Assembly: GCA_964363305.1 (NCBI GenBank)
Contig: CAYIHX010000064.1
Location: 1-20,246 of the forward strand
Direction of reading: 5' to 3'
Length of the DNA stretch: 20,246 nt
DNA from: CAYIHX01 sp964363305
GTDB taxonomy: Bacteria; Bdellovibrionota; UBA1018
The notes beneath the pieces were generated by a model, which saw nothing but the letters and a program-made list of their open reading frames with translations, made no database searches and was not told the origin of the DNA. The translations under genes were made by a program, and so were the position numbers. The stretch's first letter is position 1; each line of letters begins with the position of its first letter. Positions 1 through 7,118 of the stretch are shown here, piece after piece.

Positions 1-106
1 CAGGGCGACAAAATCGCTGGAGAATTAAGGCGACCTAATCCCTGAAAAACGACAGTCGCGGATGAGTGGGCGATGCGGCAATTGAGTTGGGAGCGGCAAT
101 TTCTTG

Positions 107-481
107 TCACCCGGAAGAAAAAAGCACGCCCAGGCGTTTGGCCTGAACTCCTAGCGAGCGATCTCGGGTGTAAATGTCACAGCCCGTTTTCACTGCTGAC
201 GTCAGCAAGACGGCATCCATCCACCCGAGGCCAAGTCCGTGCAGCTTCTCGGTTTCCACGAAAGACCGCACCTGGGTCGAATCCCAGCCCTCTTCGAGCG
301 ACGCCAGCTGTTCAAGCCGCTGCAAGACATTTGAGCGATTTCGGACATTGCCGCAAGCCAACTCACCCAGAACAAACGGATGACCCCGAACCAAACCCAG
401 ATCCAAAAGCGAGCAAAGGAGGGGATCGCTCTTCTTAAAATGATCGATCCAAACCGAAGAATCGACTAACACAGGCTTCAT
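107..481 (-). CDS. vapC: VapC-type PIN-domain ribonuclease toxin
   Basis: This 124-residue protein has the layout of a PIN-domain toxin, a Mg-dependent RNase that in the VapC family cleaves RNAs such as tRNA or rRNA in the cytoplasm. The N-terminal VDSSVWIDHF strand carries Asp7. The other expected acidic residues are Glu40 (LGELACGN), Asp89 (GWMDAVLL) and Asp107 (YTRDRSL), so the active site looks complete and the length is normal for the family. The ATG at 481 overlaps the stop of the upstream antitoxin gene by 4 bp (ATGA), so the pair is probably translationally coupled. The RNA target cannot be read from sequence. Family call is firm; which RNA is cleaved is unknown. Confidence 0.9.
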   Translation of the reverse strand: MKPVLVDSSVWIDHFKKSDPLLCSLLDLGLVRGHPFVLGELACGNVRNRSNVLQRLEQLASLEEGWDSTQVRSFVETEKLHGLGLGWMDAVLLTSAVKTGCDIYTRDRSLGVQAKRLGVLFSSG

Positions 482-678
482 CGAATTCGGACGCTCCGGC
501 GGCGCCTACCTGCCTTTGCATTCGGCATCGTTCCTCCAAGACTTTTCAAATCCTCGGCCGCTCTCTTGCGAACCAGCTCACGAAGCCCAAGATGAATGAC
601 CGCGGTCTTTTCCTTGAGCCCGGTGGCTTCCATTGCCTCTTTCATTAACTCATCCTGCAGAATGACCGTGGTTCGCAT
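478..678 (-). CDS. vapB: VapB-type antitoxin, 66 aa
   Basis: This small basic protein starts MRTTVILQDELMKEAME, the short beta strand plus helix typical of VapB antitoxins. These dimerise to bind operator DNA, while a flexible C-terminus blocks the toxin. The tail here is short and very basic (AGRRRRSVRIR). It lies directly upstream of vapC with a 4-bp overlap. Two in-frame ATGs exist, at 684 and 678, and neither has a Shine-Dalgarno sequence. I chose 678 because a TACAAT -10 box at 686-691 would place transcription initiation at about 679, giving a leaderless message. The same frame stays open far upstream inside the permease gene, but that part is antisense noise. Confidence 0.82.
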   Translation of the reverse strand: MRTTVILQDELMKEAMEATGLKEKTAVIHLGLRELVRKRAAEDLKSLGGTMPNAKAGRRRRSVRIR

Positions 679-713
679 ATGCATGATTGTACAATATGAT
701 ATGCATGAATCAA
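676..713 (-). promoter_or_regulatory. vapBC promoter and probable autoregulatory operator
   Basis: Read on the minus strand, TTGATT (713-708) and TACAAT (691-686) are separated by 16 bp, a good sigma-70 promoter. Overlapping it are a perfect 10-bp palindrome ATTGTACAAT (686-695) and a direct repeat ATATGCATG at 677-685 and 699-707, 22 bp apart or about two helical turns. VapBC complexes are known to repress their own promoters by binding repeated or palindromic sites, so this is a likely operator. The predicted start site falls within a base or two of the vapB ATG. Confidence 0.6.
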
Positions 714-731
714 AGGAATCTGGTTGATCGC

Positions 732-760
732 TTGCATTCTGCCCGATCTCCGCGTTTGAT
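732..760 (+). promoter_or_regulatory. candidate sigma-70 promoter for the permease pair
   Basis: TTGCAT (732-737) and TTTGAT (755-760) are spaced 17 bp apart and lie just upstream of the AAGGGG ribosome-binding site at about 774-779 and the GTG start at 787. The match to consensus is moderate. Confidence 0.35.
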
Positions 761-786
761 AAAGGGAACAACTCAAGGGGTGATTC

Positions 787-2094
787 GTGGCGAAAGCGCA
801 ACTCAGACGACGGCTCGGGTTCTATTCGGCATTTTCTTTGGTCGTGGGATCCGTGATCGGTTCTGGGATTTTCCTGGTCGCGACGGATATCTCGAAGAGC
901 ATTGGAAACCCCTGGATCGCGCTTTCCGTGTGGGCGACCGCAGCGGTGCTGACCCTGCTCGGCGCCCTGGTCTACGGTGAGCTTGCCGCGGCCTTCCCTG
1001 GCGCTGGCGGCCCCTATCTCTACCTGCGAGAATCGTTCGGACCGGTGGTGGGGTTCCTTTACGGTTGGACTCTTACCTTGGTCATTCAACCCGGATCGAT
1101 CGCTGCGGTGGCGGTCGCTTTTGGGAAATACCTTTCTGCCCTCGTGCCGATGAATCCGACCGGGGTCTTGATCTCGGCGTCGCTGGCCGTCTTGGGTTTG
1201 ACTTGGATCAACCTCCTCGGTGTGAAGCGCGGAGCGAGCGTCAGTGATTTCCTCTCCGGACTGAAAGTGGTGGCTCTTATTATTTTGGCCGGCGTCGGTA
1301 TTTTCGCCACGGGCATCGCGACCCCAACGGCATTCCAAGAGGTCGCCCCGACCTTCGAAGGCTGGTCGGCTTTTGGCGTGGCGCTGATCGCCGCTTTCTG
1401 GGCCTTTGATGGCTGGAATAATGTGTCCTTCATCTCGGGCGAGGTGAAAAATCCGCAGCGCAATTTACCTCTGGCATTGGCCGGCGGAATTTTGGCGGTC
1501 GCCGCGCTCTACATGGTCGTGAATCTCGGCTATTTCAAAGTGCTCAGTCTGTCGGACATCCAGAACTCGCCGTTTGTCGCGGCCGATGCCGTCAGGCGGG
1601 TGTTCGGTTCGGAGCTCGCTGTGAATGTCATCGTAGGGGTGGTCGTGCTTTCGACCCTGGGTTGCGTGAACGGAATGATCCTCGCCGGAGCGCGCGTGAC
1701 CTATGCGATGGCCGCCGACAAATCGCTTCCGCAGTCGTTCGCCTATCTTCATCCGAAGTACGAGGTGCCGTCGACCTCTCTTCTGTTGCAGATGATCATC
1801 TCGATCGTCCTGATCTGGTCGGGATCCTATGATCAACTCTTCACCTATGTGATCTCTTCCGCTTTCATTTTCTACGGTCTGACGGGCGTCAGTCTCATCG
1901 TGCTTCGCAAAAAGCAGCCCAAGATCGAACGTCCCTACAAGGTGCCGCTTTACCCGTTTCTGCCGATCGCCTATGCCTTACTGTCGGCGGTTTTCGTGCT
2001 CAATACATTTTTTGAAAAGCCCACGGAGTCGTTGGTGGGCCTCGGAATCGTGTTGCTGGGAGTCCCGGCGTTTTTCATTTGGAGAAAAAAATAG
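787..2094 (+). CDS. APC-superfamily amino-acid permease, 435 aa
   Basis: This is a hydrophobic inner-membrane transporter of the amino acid-polyamine-organocation superfamily, closest in look to LAT/YjeH-like members. The first membrane segment carries the broken-helix substrate motif VGSVIGSGIF (about residues 20-29). The next has GELAAAFPGAGGPYLYLRESFGP, a typical TM2-TM3 motif, and FWAFDGWNNVSFISGEVKNPQRNLP is the TM6 to loop signature. About 12 membrane segments are expected for this length. The start is GTG, chosen because AAGGGG sits 7-8 bp upstream and the first membrane helix follows directly. The stop codon abuts the ATG of the next gene (TAGATG), so the two permeases form one transcript. 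Substrate is unknown; a neutral or cationic amino acid is the family expectation. Confidence 0.88.
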   Translation: MAKAQLRRRLGFYSAFSLVVGSVIGSGIFLVATDISKSIGNPWIALSVWATAAVLTLLGALVYGELAAAFPGAGGPYLYLRESFGPVVGFLYGWTLTLVIQPGSIAAVAVAFGKYLSALVPMNPTGVLISASLAVLGLTWINLLGVKRGASVSDFLSGLKVVALIILAGVGIFATGIATPTAFQEVAPTFEGWSAFGVALIAAFWAFDGWNNVSFISGEVKNPQRNLPLALAGGILAVAALYMVVNLGYFKVLSLSDIQNSPFVAADAVRRVFGSELAVNVIVGVVVLSTLGCVNGMILAGARVTYAMAADKSLPQSFAYLHPKYEVPSTSLLLQMIISIVLIWSGSYDQLFTYVISSAFIFYGLTGVSLIVLRKKQPKIERPYKVPLYPFLPIAYALLSAVFVLNTFFEKPTESLVGLGIVLLGVPAFFIWRKK

Positions 2095-3651
2095 ATGAGT
2101 TTGAATCAGCTCTTCGCGAAGAAAAGTGTTCCACAATTGATCAAGGATATGGAAGGCGGCAGCGACGGCCACGCTTCGAAGGGTTTGGCTCGCAGCCTGA
2201 CCGCATTCAATCTCACCATGCTCGGCATCGGCGCCATCATCGGCGCGGGCATCTTCTCGCTGACCGGTGCGGCGGCGGCTCACTATGCCGGTCCCGGCAT
2301 CGTTTACAGCTTCGTCATCGGCGGCATTCTCTGCGCGCTGGCCGGGTTGTGCTACGCCGAAATGGCCGCCATGGTCCCGGTTTCGGGTTCCGCTTACGCC
2401 TACTCGTACGCGACCATGGGCGAGTTCGTCGCCTGGATCATCGGTTGGGACTTGGTTCTTGAATACGCGTTCGGCGCGGTGACCGTCTCGACGGCCTGGT
2501 CCGGATATCTTTATTCGCTTTTCCATAAGACGCTCGGCATCGATTTTCCAGACTGGGCGATTCGGCTGACCAAAGGCCCCTGGGAAACCGTCGTATTGAA
2601 TGACGGAGCGCAGGCGTTCGGAGTCTGGAATTTGCCCGCGACTTTCGTGGGCATTTTGGCTGCCGGCATTCTCTATCGTGGCATTCAAGAAAGCGCGAAG
2701 ATCAACAACGTGATCGTGTTTGTAAAGGTGGCGATCGTTTTGCTGTTCATTTTGCTCGGTTGGTCGGTGGTGGATACCGCGAACTGGATCGGGAATCCAG
2801 CGGTGACGGGGCTCGCAAGCCTCGTTCCGGAGCGAGTGGAGATCATCAAGGATGGCGCCTCTCAGTGGGCCTTTGGCTGGCCCGGAGTGCTGACCGGCGC
2901 GGGCGTCGTGTTTTTCGCATACATCGGGTTCGACGCCGTTTCGACGACGGCGCAAGAAGCGAAGAACCCCAAGCGCGATCTGCCGATCGGTATTTTGGCT
3001 TCATTGGTCATTTGTACGACGCTTTACATCCTGATGGCCCTCGTCATGACCGGCGTGGTTCATTACACCAAGCTCGGCGTGCCGGATCCGGTGGCGGTGG
3101 GGATCGATCAGATCGTGTCCTTGCGTGGCTGGAGTCTCGCGGCTCAGAAGGGTTTCACCTTCCTCGTGAAGTTCGGCGCCTTGGCAGGGTTGACCAGCGT
3201 GATTTTGGTGATGATGCTCGGTCAAACTCGAATTTTCTACGCGATGTCGCGTGACGGCTTGTTGCCCTGGTTCAAAAAGGTGCACTCCAAGTACCAGTCG
3301 CCTTACATCGCGACGATCGTGACGGGCGCGTTCGTGGCCCTGTGCGGAGGGTTGATGCCGATGACCCTGGTCGGCGAGTTGGTCTCGATCGGAACGCTCC
3401 TGGCGTTTGTGCTCGTCTGCGTGGGGATTCCGATTCTTCGCATCACGGCTCCGAAGCTGGAGCGTCCGTTTCGTGTTCCGATGTACTGGTTGGTCGCTCC
3501 TCTCGGGGCGTTATCCTGCCTTTGGGTGATGACGGGGCTTCCGCGCGATACCTGGCTGCGGCTCTTGGTTTGGCTGGCCATCGGCTTAGTGATCTATTTT
3601 TTCTACGGCCGTCATCACAGTCGGATGAACTCCGAGGCAAAAAAGAAATAG
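2095..3651 (+). CDS. cationic amino-acid transporter family permease (APC superfamily), 518 aa
   Basis: This second APC transporter is only distantly similar to its neighbour. It resembles the bacterial CAT family (YfnA/ApcT type): a cytoplasmic N-terminus (SLNQLFAKKSVPQLIKDME), then LTMLGIGAIIGAGIFSLTG in TM1, CYAEMAAMVPVSGSAYAYSYATMGEFVAWIIGWDLVLEYAFG in TM2-TM3, and FFAYIGFDAVSTTAQEAKNPKRDLPIGI in TM6. Length fits 12-14 membrane helices. GGAG lies 10 bp before the ATG, inside the end of the preceding gene. Family members import amino acids, often by proton symport; the substrate here cannot be assigned. It ends 12 bp from the convergent PilZ-like gene, leaving no room for a classical terminator. 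Confidence 0.9.
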   Translation: MSLNQLFAKKSVPQLIKDMEGGSDGHASKGLARSLTAFNLTMLGIGAIIGAGIFSLTGAAAAHYAGPGIVYSFVIGGILCALAGLCYAEMAAMVPVSGSAYAYSYATMGEFVAWIIGWDLVLEYAFGAVTVSTAWSGYLYSLFHKTLGIDFPDWAIRLTKGPWETVVLNDGAQAFGVWNLPATFVGILAAGILYRGIQESAKINNVIVFVKVAIVLLFILLGWSVVDTANWIGNPAVTGLASLVPERVEIIKDGASQWAFGWPGVLTGAGVVFFAYIGFDAVSTTAQEAKNPKRDLPIGILASLVICTTLYILMALVMTGVVHYTKLGVPDPVAVGIDQIVSLRGWSLAAQKGFTFLVKFGALAGLTSVILVMMLGQTRIFYAMSRDGLLPWFKKVHSKYQSPYIATIVTGAFVALCGGLMPMTLVGELVSIGTLLAFVLVCVGIPILRITAPKLERPFRVPMYWLVAPLGALSCLWVMTGLPRDTWLRLLVWLAIGLVIYFFYGRHHSRMNSEAKKK

Positions 3652-3663
3652 CAGGTTCTTCCG

Positions 3664-4137
3664 TCAGCCCGCCCGTTTGAAGCCGAGTACCTCGTAAGAG
3701 ATGTAGTCGCAGTATTTCCGCACTTCCTCCTGTTCCTCTTCACTGTCGAAGTTGAACCGGAGGGAGGCTCGGAAGGCCACGGGGTTTTTCGAAATGATTT
3801 TATTGCCCGGACTGAAGTTGAAACAGGACGTGACCTTGCCTCTGACGTAGAACTGGCGGGGGTTCTCCAACGTGATGCTGACGTCGTTTCCTACGGCTAA
3901 CGGGTCTTTTAGGAAGAGGGTCATTCCTGAAGGAGTGAGGTCGTTGAGCACGAGCACTCCTTCGATGAGTTTGGTCTCCATGCCAATCTCCGCGTACTTG
4001 AGGGTTGCGGGGACTCCCGTCAGGTGGAGGCGAGCGGAGGTATTTTTATCGATTTTCTTGCGGGCATTTGCTTTTGCACGGAGTCTAGAGCTGTGCGAGT
4101 CCCACATGATGTAGACGGTCTCCCCATTTGTGATCAT
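3664..4137 (-). CDS. PilZ-like domain protein (possible c-di-GMP effector)
   Basis: This soluble protein of about 157 residues contains LVLNDLTPSGMTLFL, a fair match to the PilZ (D/N)xSxxG motif. It is followed by alternating strands (VSITLENP, FYVRGKVTSCF, FRASLRFNF) and a C-terminal acidic helix, the order expected for a PilZ beta-barrel. Arg-rich stretches (RLRAKANARKK) lie upstream, but I cannot place the RxxxR c-di-GMP motif with certainty, so ligand binding is unproven. The start is uncertain: ATG at 4137 is used here, the frame extends to a GTG at 4197, and an ATG at 4107 has GGGGAG about 12 bp upstream. It follows the lipoprotein gene on the same strand and is probably co-transcribed with it. 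Confidence 0.62.
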   Translation of the reverse strand: MITNGETVYIMWDSHSSRLRAKANARKKIDKNTSARLHLTGVPATLKYAEIGMETKLIEGVLVLNDLTPSGMTLFLKDPLAVGNDVSITLENPRQFYVRGKVTSCFNFSPGNKIISKNPVAFRASLRFNFDSEEEQEEVRKYCDYISYEVLGFKRAG

Positions 4138-4218
4138 TCTTCTCTGATCTGAGTTTACGCGAAATGGAGTGGCAGAAAAGAGTGTCAGGCAAGACACAGG
4201 AAGAGAGTGTCGACGGGC

Positions 4219-4848
4219 CTACTCGTGCTTTTCGAAGAAATCGCGAAAGGCCTCATTTGCCAGCGATTCCAGATACCGCATCTTGGGAGGAAGGCGGGCC
4301 GCCTTCGTGCGTGACTCTTCGATCACCTCTCCTGCTTCCGTCGCTATTCCGATCCGGACGTCATCCTGATCGAGGCGACCGAAGGAAAGCTCGACGGACA
4401 CCTTGCCCCGCAACGCTTTGACTTTGTAGACGCGTTTGTCGTGCCCGTCTCCGCGCTCGGCCTCCAGCTGCGAGTCGTTGATCTCTTCTTCGGAGTACCC
4501 CTCCGTCGTGGTCCCCGAGAACTCCAGTACTTTCGCCTTGAGCGCCACGTCGGCGCCGGCCTTCTTCGCGATTTCGAGCCAGTTTGTGGAGTCGCTGTCG
4601 TAGGCGGCTTTCGCCTCCTCAACCTCATTTTTCGCAATGACGATGAACGACCCGCGTTTCACGAGCTGATTGATCAGGGCGATTTCAACGATCTTGCGTT
4701 CCGACGGTTCGCCTTCGACGTCCACGAGGGCGACCCTTTTTCCGATCAGTGCGCTGAGTTCGGGTGTTTTTCTCGGCGCCGAGGAGCAGGCGCTCCAGCT
4801 CAGGCCGAGAAGTGCGAGGAGCGTAAAAAAACTAATTCGCAAGACCAT
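4219..4848 (-). CDS. putative CsgG/LpoB-like lipoprotein, 209 aa
   Basis: The N-terminus MVLRISFFTLLALLGLSWSAC looks like a lipoprotein signal with lipidation at Cys21, although Trp at -3 is not canonical. The mature part reads IGKRVALVDVEGE, then helix ALINQLVKRGSFIVIAKNEVEEAKAAYD, then LEIAKKAGADVALKAKVLEF. This is the alternating pattern of the CsgG/LpoB/FlgT-like domain found in many periplasmic and outer-membrane lipoproteins. The middle (about residues 115-140) is acidic and probably exposed. The ATG at 4848 has AAGGTG 8 bp upstream and overlaps the stop of the zinc-ribbon gene by 17 bp, so the genes are coupled. Exact role unknown; the fold assignment is by pattern only. Confidence 0.65.
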   Translation of the reverse strand: MVLRISFFTLLALLGLSWSACSSAPRKTPELSALIGKRVALVDVEGEPSERKIVEIALINQLVKRGSFIVIAKNEVEEAKAAYDSDSTNWLEIAKKAGADVALKAKVLEFSGTTTEGYSEEEINDSQLEAERGDGHDKRVYKVKALRGKVSVELSFGRLDQDDVRIGIATEAGEVIEESRTKAARLPPKMRYLESLANEAFRDFFEKHE

Positions 4849-5296
4849 GAATCAGCACCTTGAGGTCCATCTGGAAGCAAATTTCGACCTTGTTCGGGTA
4901 CAGAAGCTTCGTGACCACTCCTTCGCCGAACGTCGAGTGCTGAATGCGGTCGCCGGCCTGGAACGATTGATCGGCGGCGTATTCTCTCATGGCTTTCGCA
5001 CGATTCTCGCGCATCAGGCGGGTCCATTCTTCTTCGATTCCCAGGGCCTGCTTGGTGGCTCGTGAGGTCGGTTTTTCGCCCTTCATAATGCGGCGGGTAG
5101 TCTCCGGAATCGGGGCCGAGGGATCTTTCACGCCCTTGGGCGCTTTATAGGCGTGTTCGCCTCGGCAGGTCTTGCACTGCACTCGGACGATGCGATCACC
5201 CTGCATGGCGAAAATGACATGGAGCAGATCCATCCGGCACTTGGTGCAATAGGACAGAACTTCTTTGCCGGCGGAAAGGGAGGGGGATTGGCTCAT
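4832..5296 (-). CDS. small zinc-ribbon protein with C-terminal Tudor/PcrA-CTD-like domain
   Basis: This 154-residue cytoplasmic protein has two recognisable ends. Residues 17-44 form a zinc ribbon with two CxxC knuckles (Cys17, Cys20, Cys41, Cys44). Residues 112-152 read FQAGDRIQHSTFGEGVVTKLLYPNKVEICFQMDLKVLIH. That matches the small Tudor-like barrel at the end of PcrA/UvrD helicases (GDRVxHxxFGxGxV, then a hydrophobic strand ending in K-x-L), which in PcrA contacts RNA polymerase. A basic helical linker joins the two. The ATG at 5296 has no clear Shine-Dalgarno sequence. It is transcribed divergently from uvrC across 29 bp, which suggests, but does not prove, a link to repair or transcription. 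Confidence 0.72.
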   Translation of the reverse strand: MSQSPSLSAGKEVLSYCTKCRMDLLHVIFAMQGDRIVRVQCKTCRGEHAYKAPKGVKDPSAPIPETTRRIMKGEKPTSRATKQALGIEEEWTRLMRENRAKAMREYAADQSFQAGDRIQHSTFGEGVVTKLLYPNKVEICFQMDLKVLIHGLAN

Positions 5297-5340
5297 AGGA
5301 TTAATTCGGGATACTAGTAGATTCTGTGATGGAAAATCAA
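5288..5340. promoter_or_regulatory. overlapping divergent promoters, zinc-ribbon gene and uvrC
   Basis: Only 29 bp separate the two starts. For uvrC (plus) TTGGCT at 5288-5293 and GATACT at 5310-5315 are 16 bp apart. For the leftward gene TTGATT (5340-5335) and TAGTAT (5316-5311) are 18 bp apart. Each -10 overlaps the other, and both predicted transcripts would have leaders under about 10 nt, consistent with no visible Shine-Dalgarno on either side. Matches are four of six per -10 box, so this is tentative. Confidence 0.35.
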
Positions 5341-7071
5341 GGGGGAGGCCCCCATGGCACCCAGCGCGCGGTCCTTTTAGCTCTGGCACGAGAGGCCAGC
5401 ACCTCGCCCGGGGTTTACCTCATGAAGGAGACCTCGGGAACGATTCTCTACGTGGGCAAGGCGAAGAATCTTCGGAACCGCCTCTCCAGCTATTTTCAGG
5501 CTCTCTCCCATGAGGTGGCGCGGACCGAGATGATGGTGGTGCGCGTCGATCGATTCGATGTCATTTTGACGGAGACCGAGGCGGAAGCGCTGATTCTCGA
5601 GTGCACGCTCATCAAGAAGAACAAGCCAAAGTTCAATGTGCGTCTCAAAGACGACAAGGCTTATCCGTTCTTAAAGATCCAGACGCGCACGCCGTTTCCC
5701 CGCATCGAGTGGACGCGCAAGGTGAAAAAGGATGGAGCCCGGCACTTCGGCCCTTTTACTTCGGCCAGGGCCGCTCGGCAGGTGATGCATCTGCTGAACG
5801 AGACCTTTCAACTGCGCGATTGCAGCGACAATACGTTTCGGCATCGTAGCCGCCCGTGCATTTTGCACCAGATGGGGAAGTGCGCTGCGCCCTGCGTGGG
5901 CCTGATCAGCGAGGAGCAGTACCGGGAGTCGATCGGAGAGGTCGTCAAGGTGCTGGAGGGGAAGAGCAAGCGTCTCATGAGGGAGCTCGAGGCGAGCATG
6001 CGGGCCGCTGCCGAGAAGGAGGAGTTTGAGCAGGCGGCCGATTATCGAGATCAGATCAGGAATCTCGAGCTGGTGACGGCCACTCAGGTGGCGGACGAAG
6101 CCAATGCTTCGCGCAGCCGCGATGTCGTGGGGTTGGCGCGCGAGGGGATGGATGCGCAAGGCGCGATCTTGATTTTTCGCGAGGGTCGGATGATCGCCGT
6201 GCGGCATTTTCACCTGCAGAATACTGACCCTTCGATTCCCTCGCCTGAGGTCCTGTTTGATTTCGTCGCGCAGCATTATCTTTTGGAGCGGTCGCAGCAG
6301 GAGGAGGAGTCCGCCGAGGACGCGCACGGCCTGCCGCAAGAAGTGTTGCTTCCGTTGAGTCTAGGGGAAGAGGAGGAGGAGCTGCTTGCGCGCACGATCG
6401 GCGCGAAGTTGAAGGCACCGCGCGGAGATGCGGAAAGGCAGATGATCCAGGTCGCCGCGGCGAATGCGCAGTATGCGCTGGAGCAGCAAAAGAAGAAGGA
6501 CCAGGGGCATGGGCTCGACGCCTTGGAGGAGCTGCAGGAGAAGATTCACCTCGCCCGGCTGCCGAGTCGCATGGAGTGCTATGACATTTCGAATTTTCAG
6601 GGGGGGGAGTCAGTCGCCTCCCGAGTGGTCTTCATCGATGGGGCGCCGGATAAAAGTCTATACCGTCGCTATAAGATCAAGACGGTCGAGGGACAGAACG
6701 ATTTCGCGATGATGCATGAGGTGCTGGGGCGGCGGTTTTCCCGCGCGGAAGAGGCGCTTCCTGACCTGATCGTCGTGGATGGGGGGAAAGGCCAGTTGGC
6801 GCAGGCCGTGGCCATCTTGGAGGAGCTGCGCATTCAGGACGTCGCGGCCGTGGGGCTGGCCAAGGCCCGCACTGAAAGTGATTTTGAGTCGGCGGAGGTG
6901 AAGTCTTCCCTTGAACGCGTTTTTATTCCAGGGCGCAAAAATCCGGTGCCGCTGCTGCCGCATACGGCTTCGTATAAGCTTCTGACTCACATTCGGGACG
7001 AGGCGCATCGTTTCGCTATCAGCTACCATCGGTTGCTGCGCTCGAAGCGGACCTTTAACTCGGAGGGCTAG
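5326..7071 (+). CDS. uvrC: UvrABC excinuclease subunit C, lacking the C-terminal (HhH)2 domain
   Basis: UvrC makes both incisions around bulky DNA lesions after UvrA and UvrB have loaded. The N-terminal GIY-YIG nuclease is present (SPGVYLMK at 28-34, LYVGKAKNLRNRLSSYF at 41-57). Cys166, Cys178, Cys186 and Cys190 match the cysteine cluster that binds Fe-S in other UvrCs. A UVR motif for UvrB contact spans about 213-248. The RNase H-like 5' nuclease has Asp420 (ECYDISNFQG), Asp485 (VVDGGKGQL) and His561 (RDEAHRFAISYHR). The protein stops right after RLLRSKRTFNSEG, where other UvrCs continue for about 50-60 residues with two helix-hairpin-helix motifs. No such sequence exists in any frame before the next gene. 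Start may be GTG 5326 or ATG 5329. Confidence 0.95.
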   Translation: MMENQGGGPHGTQRAVLLALAREASTSPGVYLMKETSGTILYVGKAKNLRNRLSSYFQALSHEVARTEMMVVRVDRFDVILTETEAEALILECTLIKKNKPKFNVRLKDDKAYPFLKIQTRTPFPRIEWTRKVKKDGARHFGPFTSARAARQVMHLLNETFQLRDCSDNTFRHRSRPCILHQMGKCAAPCVGLISEEQYRESIGEVVKVLEGKSKRLMRELEASMRAAAEKEEFEQAADYRDQIRNLELVTATQVADEANASRSRDVVGLAREGMDAQGAILIFREGRMIAVRHFHLQNTDPSIPSPEVLFDFVAQHYLLERSQQEEESAEDAHGLPQEVLLPLSLGEEEEELLARTIGAKLKAPRGDAERQMIQVAAANAQYALEQQKKKDQGHGLDALEELQEKIHLARLPSRMECYDISNFQGGESVASRVVFIDGAPDKSLYRRYKIKTVEGQNDFAMMHEVLGRRFSRAEEALPDLIVVDGGKGQLAQAVAILEELRIQDVAAVGLAKARTESDFESAEVKSSLERVFIPGRKNPVPLLPHTASYKLLTHIRDEAHRFAISYHRLLRSKRTFNSEG

Positions 7072-7114
7072 CTTTTCCCTCTGCTTCCCACTTCCTCAGA
7101 AGGAAAAGCTAGCC
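7066..7114. terminator. strong inverted repeat between convergent genes, likely bidirectional terminator
   Basis: GGCTAGCTTTTCC (7066-7078) and GGAAAAGCTAGCC (7102-7114) form a perfect 13-bp stem around a 23-nt loop. The left arm contains the uvrC stop codon, and the right arm ends 4 bp from the stop of the minus-strand gene. There is no terminal U-run on either strand, so Rho-independent termination is not assured; mRNA 3'-end protection is an alternative. Confidence 0.6.
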
Positions 7115-7118
7115 GTTC

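Noticed and set aside
478..1338. A 286-codon minus-strand frame continuing upstream from vapB
   Set aside because: The part beyond 684 is antisense to the first permease, has the polar, low-complexity composition of a shadow frame, and only the last 66 codons look like an antitoxin.
1978..2955. A 325-codon minus-strand open frame
   Set aside because: It lies opposite the two permeases and is rich in His, Arg, Gln and Asp without domain pattern; it is the complement of membrane-helix codons.
4138..4197. GTG start for the PilZ-like protein
   Set aside because: Not excluded, but there is no Shine-Dalgarno before it and the extra 20 residues show no domain character; ATG 4137 preferred with low certainty.
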